A stretch of DNA of 64,000 nucleotides from Streptomyces sp. LBL (GTDB taxonomy: Bacteria; Actinomycetota; Actinomycetes; Streptomycetales; Streptomycetaceae). The notes under the pieces were generated by a model that was not told the origin of the DNA, ran no database searches, and worked only from the letters and a program-made list of their open reading frames with translations. This document shows, one piece after another, positions 25,480-33,281 of this stretch. Every line of letters starts with the position of its first letter. Position 1 is the stretch's first letter. Both the position numbers and the translations under genes were made by a program. Location of the stretch: contig NZ_JARXYX010000028.1 of the NCBI RefSeq assembly GCF_029893585.1, forward strand, positions 62,001-126,000, written 5' to 3'.

Positions 25480-27255
25480 GTGCGCATCGGACTGCTTACG
25501 GAGAGCGGCTATCCGTATGTGAACGGTGACACCGGGCTCTGGTGCGACCGGCTCGTACGCGGGCTTCAGCAGCACGAGTTCGACATCTACGCGCTCAGCC
25601 GCAGCGAGCGCCAGGAGGACGAGGGCTGGGTCCCACTGCCCCCGCAGGTCAGCAGGGTGCGTACGGCGCCGTTGTGGATGGCCGAGGGCGACGGGGTGGT
25701 GTACGGACGGCGCGCGCGTCGGCGGTTTGCCGAGTGTTACGGCGAGTTGGCGGCCGCCCTGTGCGAAGGGGACGCCGGGCAGGCTCCGGGCGAACCGTGG
25801 GCGGCTGAGGCGGACCGTTTCGCCGGCGCGCTGTACGGGCTCGCGGAACTCGCCCGCGACGTGGGCGGACTGGTGGGCGCGCTCCGCTCCGAGGCCGCCG
25901 TACGCGCCCTGGAGCGCGCCTGTCGTGCGCCCGGCGCCCCGCGCACGGCCCGCGAAGCGCGCGTACCCGAGCTGCTCGCCGTCGCCGCGCACCTGGAACG
26001 CGTCCTGCGCCCCCTGTCGCTCGACTGGTATGAGGACGAGGGCCTCGGCTCGGTCGACCTGTGCCACGCCGCCTCCGGCGGACCGGCGGCCCTGCCCGGG
26101 CTGCTGGCACGGCACTTCGCCGACGTACCCCTGTTGGTGACCGAGTACGGCGTGCGGCTGCGCACGCACTACCTGACCGCCACGAAGGCCGCGCCCCCCG
26201 TACGAACCCTGCTCACCGCCTTCCACGGCAGGCTCGCCGCGGAGACCTACCGCCGGGCCACGATCGTCACACCCGGCAACGCGCATGCCCGCCGCTGGCA
26301 GGAACGCTGCGGAGCCGACCGCGACAAGCTCCGCACGGTCTACCCGGGCATGGAGGCCGCCCCCTTCGCGGAGGTCGGCGAGTCACCGGTGTGCGCGGAC
26401 CCCGACACGCTCGTCTGGGTAGGCCGCGTGGAACCGGCCAAGGACCTGGTGTCGTTGCTGCATGCCTTCGCCGAGATCCGCAAGGAGGAGCCCACGACCC
26501 GGCTACGGATAGTCGGCGCTCCCTCGGGCGCGGAGGGCGCGGTCTACCTCGGCCACTGCGAGGCGCTGGCCGCACAGCTCTTCCTCGACGAGGCCGACGG
26601 ACCGCACGCCGTCGGTGACAACCCGGTGTCCTTCGAGGAGGTCGGCGGTCCTGAGCTCCCGGCCCTCGCCGACGCGTACGCCGCCGGTGCCGTGACCGTC
26701 CTGTCCAGCGTGGTCGAGGGCTTTCCGGTCGGCCTGGTCGAGGCCATGCTCTGCGGCCGGGCGACGGTGTCCACGGACGTGGGCGCGGTCGTGGAGGTTA
26801 TCGGCGGCACCGGACTCGTCGTACCCCCGCGCAATCCGCAGGCGCTCGCCGAGGCGTGTGTGGCACTGCTGCGGGATCCCGAGCGTCGTGCGCGCCTGGG
26901 CGCCGCCGCGCGGGCCCGCGCGCTCGAACTGTTCACCGTCGAGCAGAACATCACGGCATTTCACGGCATTTACCTGGACATCGTCGCACGCACCCCGGTC
27001 CGCCGGATCGTCCTCGACGACTCCGGCGAACCCCTGCCGTTCGCCGCCCCTGCCGAGTCCCGCGTACCCGGCAGCTGGACCGAGCGGGACGTGCGCGTCG
27101 TGGCCGCGGGCGGTCCCGGCTGGGCGGCGGGCCCGCCGGTGCGGGCCGCTTCGGCGGGGGCTTCCTCCGCGAAGGCTTCTTCGGTGAGGACTTTTTCGGT
27201 CGGGACTTCTTCGGTGCGTGGTGCGACACCGGTGACCGCGACGGAGGGGGCGTGA
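25480..27255 (+). CDS. GT4 family glycosyltransferase, PelF/DUF3492-like
   Basis: Retaining glycosyltransferase of 591 residues. The N-terminal acceptor half starts RIGLLTESGYPYVNGDTGLWCD, as in PelF-like/DUF3492 proteins, and contains LLTAFHGRLAAETYRRA. The C-terminal half has the nucleotide-sugar binding pattern LVWVGRVEPAKDL and VLSSVVEGFPVGLVEAM with the EGFP-x7-E signature. The last 70 residues are Ala/Ser-rich and low complexity. GTG 25480 follows a GGGGG stretch; an in-frame ATG at 25375 is possible. It leads a probable four-gene surface-sugar cluster. Product unknown. Confidence 0.85.
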   Translation: MRIGLLTESGYPYVNGDTGLWCDRLVRGLQQHEFDIYALSRSERQEDEGWVPLPPQVSRVRTAPLWMAEGDGVVYGRRARRRFAECYGELAAALCEGDAGQAPGEPWAAEADRFAGALYGLAELARDVGGLVGALRSEAAVRALERACRAPGAPRTAREARVPELLAVAAHLERVLRPLSLDWYEDEGLGSVDLCHAASGGPAALPGLLARHFADVPLLVTEYGVRLRTHYLTATKAAPPVRTLLTAFHGRLAAETYRRATIVTPGNAHARRWQERCGADRDKLRTVYPGMEAAPFAEVGESPVCADPDTLVWVGRVEPAKDLVSLLHAFAEIRKEEPTTRLRIVGAPSGAEGAVYLGHCEALAAQLFLDEADGPHAVGDNPVSFEEVGGPELPALADAYAAGAVTVLSSVVEGFPVGLVEAMLCGRATVSTDVGAVVEVIGGTGLVVPPRNPQALAEACVALLRDPERRARLGAAARARALELFTVEQNITAFHGIYLDIVARTPVRRIVLDDSGEPLPFAAPAESRVPGSWTERDVRVVAAGGPGWAAGPPVRAASAGASSAKASSVRTFSVGTSSVRGATPVTATEGA

Positions 27256-28598
27256 TGAGCGGCCTGCGCGAGCCGGACGGGCTGGACCGACCTGGCAGCC
27301 CGAGCGGGGGCGGACGCGGGGGCGGGGCGCGGGATGCGCGGCCGGAGGGGTGGGTGCCGGTGGGTGCCAGTGTGGATGCGGGGGCCGGTGTGGGTGTGGA
27401 TGTCGGGGATGTGACGGTTGCGGGCGGGGGCGGGGGCGGGGGCGGGGGCGGGGGTGCCGTGGCCTTCGTTGGCGCCCATGAGGCGGCCGGGGGCCGTCGG
27501 CCCGTCACCCGCGGCACTGGCGCGGACCCGGTGAAGGCCCTGATGCACCGTCACCGCGAGCTGTGCGAAGGGGCCGTGGACCCCTTGGAGATCGCAGCAG
27601 GCCTGGAGGCCCACGGCGTCACCGACCGCACCGCGGCCCGCTTCCGCCACCGGGACGTCTTCTCCCTCGCCGAGGAGATGTACGCCCGCGTCTCCCATGA
27701 CGGCGAAACTCCGCCGCGTCCCACCCCTCAGGAAGTCCTGCGGGCCCGCGCCGACTGGGCCCTGCTCACCCTCCTGCCCGGTGCCCTCTGCGCGGCCACC
27801 GTGGTCGGCCTGCACCTCACCGACGGCCGAGCGCGCCTGACCGTCGCCGCCGTGGGTGTTCTCGCCATGGCCCTGGGCGTGCGCGCGATCCTGACCCACG
27901 GCCCGCTCGGCACCAGAGCCCGCGCGCACCCGAACGCCACCGTCACCTCGACGTACTGGCTCCTCGCCTACGCCATCCTCGGCGACGGACTGCTCGGCGC
28001 AGCCCTGGCCGGCGGCCCCGACGGCCTCCCCGACGGCACCGCGAACGCCCCCTGGCCCCTCACCCCGGCTCCCGCGCTGGCCCTTGCCTGGGCGTGCGTG
28101 CCCGCCGCCTGGAGCGCCCATCTCTTCGCCGTCCGCGCCCGCCGCAAACTGACGGGCAGCCGAGGCCTGGAGGACTTCGCCGCCTCCGTACGGCCTCTCC
28201 TGCTGGGCACCTTCGTTCTGTTTCTCTGTGGCCTCACCACCCTCCTGGCCGCATCCGGCGCGGCCCTCGGCGAACCAACGCCGTACGCCCAGACCGCCAC
28301 CCTGGGTGCGCTTCTGCTCCTCGCCCGCCTCCTCACCGTCCACGGCTTCAACCACGCCCCGAAGGTGGTCCTCACGGCCACGGCCGCGTCCCAGGCCGTG
28401 GCCCTGTCGGCGGTCTTCGCCGCCCGCCTCCCCGGCTGCGACCTCCTCGCCACTCCCGTCCACACCGTCACCGACACCTGGGGCCCGGGCGGCATCCAGA
28501 CCCTCACCTGCGGCCTGGGCGCTCTCACCCTCCTGCTTCACGCCACTCGCACGCTGGCCCGAGCCTCGGCCCATGCCCTACCGGGTGAGCCGACATGA
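27255..28598 (+). CDS. Polytopic membrane protein of the sugar cluster
   Basis: Protein of 447 residues. The first 85 are low complexity and include an uninterrupted run of eleven glycines encoded by GGGGGC repeats. A short soluble segment follows (MHRHRELCEGAVDPLEIAAG, RHRDVFSLAEEMY) and then about eight hydrophobic helices from residue 165 to the end. The start overlaps the glycosyltransferase stop (TGATG), so the two are coupled. I do not recognise a named family; export or polymer handling linked to the adjacent glycosyltransferase is inference. Confidence 0.8.
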   Translation: MSGLREPDGLDRPGSPSGGGRGGGARDARPEGWVPVGASVDAGAGVGVDVGDVTVAGGGGGGGGGGGAVAFVGAHEAAGGRRPVTRGTGADPVKALMHRHRELCEGAVDPLEIAAGLEAHGVTDRTAARFRHRDVFSLAEEMYARVSHDGETPPRPTPQEVLRARADWALLTLLPGALCAATVVGLHLTDGRARLTVAAVGVLAMALGVRAILTHGPLGTRARAHPNATVTSTYWLLAYAILGDGLLGAALAGGPDGLPDGTANAPWPLTPAPALALAWACVPAAWSAHLFAVRARRKLTGSRGLEDFAASVRPLLLGTFVLFLCGLTTLLAASGAALGEPTPYAQTATLGALLLLARLLTVHGFNHAPKVVLTATAASQAVALSAVFAARLPGCDLLATPVHTVTDTWGPGGIQTLTCGLGALTLLLHATRTLARASAHALPGEPT

Positions 28599-28927
28599 CG
28601 GCCACATCACGCCGCACGGCGCGCCCCCTGCTGCGATCACTGCACCAGCTGCCGCGCTCAGCGCCACCGGCCTCACGCGCCCTGCCGACCGGCTCAGGTG
28701 TCCTCGCTCCGGCATCGAGCCACAGCGTTGTACCTCCGGCCTCTTGCCTCAGCGTCCTGTGGCACTTTGTCCCGTCGCCGCAAGCCTCCGCACGGATGCG
28801 TCCAGGCCATCCCCGGCACCTGGCCCGAGCACCGCAGGCCCGCGCGTCGATGCGTCCAGGCTGCCCCTAGCTCCCGGCCCCAGCGCCGCAGGCCCCCATA
28901 CCCCCCTTTCTCGAAGGAGACCGCCAA
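28599..28927. other. Intergenic spacer within the sugar cluster
   Basis: A frame from an ATG at 28595, overlapping the previous stop as ATGA and ending at 28870, would give a 91-residue Pro/Ser/Arg-rich product. Its codon use is less biased in the second half and I do not regard it as established. The spacer carries two copies of GATGCGTCCAGGC (28795-28807 and 28849-28861) and ends with a strong ribosome-binding site for the following tiny frame. Confidence 0.35.
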
Positions 28928-28975
28928 ATGATCACCTCCCGATCCGACGCCTCGGCCCCGGGAGTCGTCCGATGA
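28928..28975 (+). CDS. 15-codon frame coupled to the epimerase gene
   Basis: MITSRSDASAPGVVR. Its ATG has the best ribosome-binding site nearby, AAGGAGA with 7-base spacing. Its stop codon overlaps the epimerase start as ATGA. It is in a different frame, so it is not an N-terminal extension. The most likely role is to load ribosomes onto the epimerase gene; the peptide itself may have no function. Confidence 0.5.
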   Translation: MITSRSDASAPGVVR

Positions 28976-29934
28976 GAGTCCTGCTGATCGGAGCCAACGG
29001 CTACCTCGGCCGCTTCGTCGCCGACCGCCTGCTCGCCGACCCGGCTGTCCAACTCACGGCCCTCGGCCGGGGTGATGACGCCGACGTACGTTTCGACCTC
29101 GCGTCCGGCAGTCCAGGTGCCCTCACCCGCTTCCTCGACGCGGTCCACCCCGGTGTCGTCGTCAACTGCGCCGGTGCCACTCGCGGGGGCGCGCGCGACC
29201 TCACCCGCCACAACACCGTCGCCGTCGCCACCGTCTGTGAGGGCCTGCGCCGCAGCGGCTGCGGCGCCCGCCTCGTGCAGATCGGCTGCGGTGCCGAGTA
29301 CGGCCCCAGCCAGCCGGGTTCCTCCACTCCCGAGGACTCCGTGCCCCGCCCCGGCGGCCCGTACGGCGTCAGCAAGCTCGCCGCCACCGAACTCGTCCTC
29401 GGTTCCGGCCTGGACGCCGTGGTCCTCCGTGTGTTCTCGCCGGTTGGCCCCGGCACCCCCGCCGGATCCCCGCTCGGCCGCCTCGCCGAGGCCATGCGCC
29501 GCACCATGCAGTCCGGTGACGGTGAGCTCAAACTCGGCGGCCTCGGCGTCCAGCGGGACTTCGTCGACGTACGTGACGTCGCCCGCGCCGTGCACGCTGC
29601 ATCGCTCTCCGCCGCGCAGGGTGTCATCAACATCGGCTCGGGCCGCGCGGTCCGGTTGCGCGACGCTGCCGCGATCCTCGCGCGCGTCGCCGGATACGGC
29701 GGTGCCCTCCATGAACTCGACGGTCCGCCCAGCGTCCACCTCAGGCCGACCATCGGCCACCCCCGCACCGAGTCGGACCACGCGGCCCCGGTCGCGTACC
29801 CGTACCCGGACGGCTGCGGCAGTTGGCAGCAGGCCGACGTGCGCACCGCACGCGACCGGCTCGGCTGGCGCCCGCGGATCAACCTCGAGGAGTCCCTGGC
29901 CGACATCTGGATGGAGGCGGCATGCCGTATCTGA
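28972..29934 (+). CDS. NAD-dependent epimerase/dehydratase
   Basis: Extended SDR of 320 residues acting on a nucleotide sugar or similar. The Rossmann motif VLLIGANGYLGRF is at the N-terminus. VQIGCGAEYGPS is followed by the catalytic PYGVSKLAATE (YxxxK), then LRVFSPVGPG and RDFVDVRDVARAV, all hallmarks of the UDP-sugar epimerase group. The C-terminus has the ARDRLGWRPRINLEESL ending. The start at 28972 uses GGGAG and coupling to the tiny upstream frame. It probably works with the glycosyltransferase two genes upstream. Confidence 0.9.
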   Translation: MRVLLIGANGYLGRFVADRLLADPAVQLTALGRGDDADVRFDLASGSPGALTRFLDAVHPGVVVNCAGATRGGARDLTRHNTVAVATVCEGLRRSGCGARLVQIGCGAEYGPSQPGSSTPEDSVPRPGGPYGVSKLAATELVLGSGLDAVVLRVFSPVGPGTPAGSPLGRLAEAMRRTMQSGDGELKLGGLGVQRDFVDVRDVARAVHAASLSAAQGVINIGSGRAVRLRDAAAILARVAGYGGALHELDGPPSVHLRPTIGHPRTESDHAAPVAYPYPDGCGSWQQADVRTARDRLGWRPRINLEESLADIWMEAACRI

Positions 29935-30341
29935 CCAGCGCCAGCGCCAGCGCCATCCCCAGTACCGCGAGCTCCCGCCGGCGCACCGGCTTCGGCATCC
30001 CCGGCTTCGCCCACCCTCTGGCCGCCCCGGCCGAGTGGGCCGAGTGGGCCGAACTCACCCGCCCCGGGCGCCCGCTGTACTGGGTCGTCCGCAACGTCAC
30101 GGGCAACGGCCCCGGCACCCGTCCCGCCCCGCACTGTCCGGACGCCGTCGGACGCCTGCGCGACGCGGGACTCCGGATCCTCGGCCACCTCGACGAGGCA
30201 CTGCGCATCGCCCGCCGGCAGGGCGCCGCGACGGCCTACTTCGACCGCGCGAACCACTCCGGCCGTAGCGACCCCTGGGAGACCATGCCCGGCTACTGGG
30301 ACGGCATCGTCTCGCGGGTCGGAACAGGTGTCTCGGAATGA
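29922..30341 (+). CDS. Shortened spherulation-specific family 4-like protein
   Basis: Protein of 139 residues overlapping the epimerase end by 13 bases. FGIPGFAHPLAAPAEWAEW, YWVVRNVTGNGPGT and RLRDAGLRILGHLDEAL resemble the first third of spherulin-4-like proteins, which are usually well over 200 residues and fold as a TIM-like barrel. Here the central and distal parts are replaced by a short ending (TAYFDRANHSGRSDPWETMPGYW). It may be truncated and inactive, or a divergent short form. The start ATG at 29922 has GGAGG at 29914-29918, but only 3 bases before it. Confidence 0.6.
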   Translation: MPYLTSASASAIPSTASSRRRTGFGIPGFAHPLAAPAEWAEWAELTRPGRPLYWVVRNVTGNGPGTRPAPHCPDAVGRLRDAGLRILGHLDEALRIARRQGAATAYFDRANHSGRSDPWETMPGYWDGIVSRVGTGVSE

Positions 30342-30404
30342 AGAAGCCCATGGCAGTGTTACGGGGAGAACAACTGTAGTGATTGACCGACCAACGGAGT
30401 CCCC

Positions 30405-31583
30405 GTGTCGCTGCCACCCCTGGTCGAGCCCGCTTCTGAGCTCACCGTAGACGAGGTCCGCAGGTACTCCCGCCACCTGATCATCCCTGATGTCGGGATG
30501 GACGGGCAGAAGCGGCTGAAGAACGCCAAGGTGCTCTGTGTGGGCGCCGGCGGCCTGGGCTCGCCGGCGCTGATGTACTTGGCCGCCGCGGGCGTGGGCA
30601 CGCTCGGTATCGTGGAGTTCGACGAGGTCGACGAGTCGAACTTGCAGCGCCAGATCATCCACAGCCAGGCCGACATCGGCCGCTCCAAGGCCGTGTCCGC
30701 CCGTGACTCGGTCATCGGCATCAACCCGTACGTGAACGTGGTCCTTCACGAGGAGCGGCTCGAGGCCGACAACGTGATGGACATCTTCAGCCAGTACGAC
30801 CTGATCGTCGACGGCACGGACAACTTCGCGACCCGCTACCTGGTCAACGACGCCTGCGTGCTGTTGAACAAGCCGTACGTGTGGGGTTCGATCTACCGCT
30901 TCGACGGCCAGGCCTCCGTCTTCTGGTCCGAGCACGGCCCCTGCTACCGCTGCCTCTACCCGGAGCCCCCGCCGCCGGGCATGGTCCCCTCCTGCGCCGA
31001 GGGCGGCGTCCTGGGCGTGCTGTGCGCGTCCATCGGCTCCATCCAGGTCAACGAGGCCATCAAGCTCCTCGCCGGCATCGGCGAGCCGCTGGTCGGCCGC
31101 CTGATGATCTACGACGCCCTGGAGATGCAGTACCGCCAGGTCAAGGTCCGCAAGGACCCCGACTGCGCGGTCTGCGGCGAGAACCCCACCGTCACCGAAC
31201 TCATCGACTACGAGGCCTTCTGCGGCGTCGTGTCCGAGGAGGCCCAAGAGGCGGCCGCCGGCTCGACGATCACTCCCAAGCAGCTCAAGGAGTGGATCGA
31301 TGACGGCGAGAACATCGAGATCATCGACGTCCGCGAGATCAACGAGTACGAGATCGTCTCCATCCCGGGCGCCAAGCTGATCCCGAAGAACGAGTTCCTC
31401 ATGGGCACCGCCCTGGAGACCCTCCCGCAGGACAAGAAGATCGTCCTGCACTGCAAGACGGGTGTCCGCAGTGCGGAAGTCCTCGCGGTCCTGAAGTCCG
31501 CGGGCTTCTCCGACGCCGTGCACGTCGGCGGCGGCGTGATCGGCTGGGTCCACCAGATCGAGCCGGACAAGCCGGTGTACTGA
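30405..31583 (+). CDS. moeZ: MoeZ: sulfur-carrier adenylyltransferase/sulfurtransferase
   Basis: E1-like enzyme of 392 residues that adenylates and then thiocarboxylates small sulfur-carrier proteins (MoaD, ThiS, CysO types). The ThiF domain has the nucleotide loop GAGGLGSPAL (48-57), DEVDESNLQRQI, and two zinc CxxC pairs (CYRC near 184 and CAVC near 250). A C-terminal rhodanese domain carries the persulfide Cys350 in LHCKTGVRS. Two-domain MoeZ is the normal actinobacterial form. The GTG start has GGAG 7 bases upstream. moaE lies about 30 kb away in the same window. Confidence 0.96.
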   Translation: MSLPPLVEPASELTVDEVRRYSRHLIIPDVGMDGQKRLKNAKVLCVGAGGLGSPALMYLAAAGVGTLGIVEFDEVDESNLQRQIIHSQADIGRSKAVSARDSVIGINPYVNVVLHEERLEADNVMDIFSQYDLIVDGTDNFATRYLVNDACVLLNKPYVWGSIYRFDGQASVFWSEHGPCYRCLYPEPPPPGMVPSCAEGGVLGVLCASIGSIQVNEAIKLLAGIGEPLVGRLMIYDALEMQYRQVKVRKDPDCAVCGENPTVTELIDYEAFCGVVSEEAQEAAAGSTITPKQLKEWIDDGENIEIIDVREINEYEIVSIPGAKLIPKNEFLMGTALETLPQDKKIVLHCKTGVRSAEVLAVLKSAGFSDAVHVGGGVIGWVHQIEPDKPVY

Positions 31584-31612
31584 GCCTCGGCTCGTCCCGG
31601 TCGGCTGTCGGC

Positions 31613-31655
31613 GGGGGGGGGGGGGGCCCCCCGGCCCCCCCCCCCCCCCCCCCCC
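31613..31655. repeat. Homopolymer G14-C6-GG-C21 tract
   Basis: Fourteen guanines, six cytosines, two guanines and twenty-one cytosines in a row lie between the convergent moeZ and protease genes, ending 8 bases before the protease stop codon. The G-run can pair with the C-run, so it could end transcription from both sides. Its length is likely to be unstable and may be wrong in the assembly. Confidence 0.9.
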
Positions 31656-31662
31656 GCCGTCG

Positions 31663-33213
31663 TCATGAACAGACCTTGCCGTTTCTCGGCAGCGTGCCGC
31701 TCAGCAGATACGCGTTCACCGTCGCGTCCACACAGCCGCTCCCGCTGCCGTACGCACCGTGGCCCTCGCCCTTCCAGGTCAGCATCACACCGACGCCCTT
31801 GCCCAGTTCGTCCGCCATCCTCCGGGTTCCCTCGTACGGCGTCGCCGGGTCGCCCGTGTTGCCCACGACGAGGATCGGCGCGGAGCCGGACGCGCTCACG
31901 TCCGGATGGTCGGCGGCCCCCGGCACGGCCCAGTCGGTACAACTGAGCATGCCCCAGGCGAGGAAATCGCCGAACAGTGCCGACGCGGCCCGGAACTCGG
32001 GCAGCTTCCGCTCCACGTAGGCGGCGGTGTAGCGGGATCTGTCGTCGGCGCAGTTGATGGAGACGTTCGCCGCGGTGATGTTGCTGTACTCGCCGTTCTG
32101 GCTTCGTCCGTTCATCGAGTCGGACAGCGCCATCAGAGTCTGGCCGTTCCCGTGGTACGCCTGATCGAGGCCCTCGGTGAGGTACTCCCAGAAGTCCTTG
32201 GAGTACAGGGCCTGCGCGATGCCGTTGGTCGCCGCCGTCTGGGTCAGCTCACGCGGGGCGATGCCGGGGATCGGCTTGCTGTCGAGCTTCTTGAGCAGTG
32301 TGGCGATGCGGTTCTTCACGTCCTGCGGGCTGTCGCCGATCGGGCAGTCCTCGGTTTTCGAGGTGCAGTCCTCGGCGAAGTTGTCGAGGGCGAGCTGGAA
32401 TCCCTCGGCCTGCCCGAGCGAGCCCTGTTCGGCGTTCTGGGTGGGATCGACCACCCCGTCGAACACCGCGCGGCCGACGTGCCGGGGGAACAGGTGGGCG
32501 TAGACGCCGCCGAGTTCGGTGCCGTACGAGATGCCGAAGTAGTGCAGTTTGTCGTCGCCGAGGACCTGGCGCATCAGGTCCATGTCGCGGGCCGCGTCGG
32601 TGGTGCGCACATGCGGCAGCACCCTCTTGGAGTTCTCCTCGCAGGCCGCGTTGAACTCCTTGGTGTTGTCCAGCAGCTCGGTGCGCTCGGCAGCGTCGTC
32701 GGGGGTGGCGTCCTGCTGGAAGTACGCGTTCAGCTGCGGGTCGTTCAGGCAGTCCACGGGAGCACTGCGGCCGACACCGCGCGGGTCGAAGCTCACCAGG
32801 TCGTAGCGGGTGCGCAAGGTCGCGTAGTCCTCACCGAAGGCCGGCAGTGTGGTGACGCCCGAGCCGCCGGGGCCGCCGAAGTTGAAGACGAGCGAGCCGA
32901 TGCGCTTGCCCGCGGGGCCGCTCGCCTTCGCGCGGATCAGCGCGAGATCGATCGTGTCGCCCTTGGGTGCGGCCCAGTCGAGCGGCGCCTTCAGAGTGGC
33001 GCACTGCCACTTCCGGCCGCCGGGCAGGGGAGACGGTGCGTCCCCGCCGCCCGCCGCCGCGGACGGCGGCGGACAGTCCTTCCAGCTCAGCTTCTGCGCC
33101 GACAGATCCTGATCCTGGTCCTGCGAACCGTCGCTGCAACCCGCCAGCACGGTGGCCAGCAGCAGGACGGTGGTGGACAGGGCAGCGGCGCGCGGCCGGG
33201 AGGGGCGGGGCAT
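31663..33213 (-). CDS. Secreted tripeptidyl aminopeptidase-like alpha/beta hydrolase (lipoprotein)
   Basis: Extracytoplasmic serine peptidase of 516 residues, of the Streptomyces Tap/SlpD group. A lipoprotein signal peptide ends in LAGC with Cys26. The oxyanion region is FNFGGPGGSGV (111-120), the nucleophile Ser229 lies in YFGISYGTELGG, the acid in GNTGDPATPYEG and the histidine in GEGHGAYG. The TAP-like C-terminal domain is present. The ATG at 33213 is chosen because the signal peptide begins there; an in-frame ATG at 33279 exists. Such enzymes trim tripeptides from extracellular proteins. Confidence 0.93.
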   Translation of the reverse strand: MPRPSRPRAAALSTTVLLLATVLAGCSDGSQDQDQDLSAQKLSWKDCPPPSAAAGGGDAPSPLPGGRKWQCATLKAPLDWAAPKGDTIDLALIRAKASGPAGKRIGSLVFNFGGPGGSGVTTLPAFGEDYATLRTRYDLVSFDPRGVGRSAPVDCLNDPQLNAYFQQDATPDDAAERTELLDNTKEFNAACEENSKRVLPHVRTTDAARDMDLMRQVLGDDKLHYFGISYGTELGGVYAHLFPRHVGRAVFDGVVDPTQNAEQGSLGQAEGFQLALDNFAEDCTSKTEDCPIGDSPQDVKNRIATLLKKLDSKPIPGIAPRELTQTAATNGIAQALYSKDFWEYLTEGLDQAYHGNGQTLMALSDSMNGRSQNGEYSNITAANVSINCADDRSRYTAAYVERKLPEFRAASALFGDFLAWGMLSCTDWAVPGAADHPDVSASGSAPILVVGNTGDPATPYEGTRRMADELGKGVGVMLTWKGEGHGAYGSGSGCVDATVNAYLLSGTLPRNGKVCS

Positions 33214-33281
33214 GCTCCCATCCTGGAGCCGTCCATGGGCGGACGCTCGGGGCGCAGGCCGTACGAGGGAGCGCAGCATTG

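Noticed and set aside
25375..25480. Upstream ATG start for the glycosyltransferase
   Set aside because: The extra 35 residues are basic and unlike family N-termini; the conserved RIGLLTESGYPYV begins at the GTG at 25480.
28595..28870. 91-codon gene coupled by ATGA to the membrane protein gene
   Set aside because: The overlap is attractive, but composition is Pro/Ser/Arg-rich with weakening codon bias and no recognisable fold. Kept only as a note in the spacer entry.
29001..31553. 850-codon frame antisense to epimerase and moeZ
   Set aside because: Both plus-strand genes have clear catalytic motifs and ribosome-binding sites.
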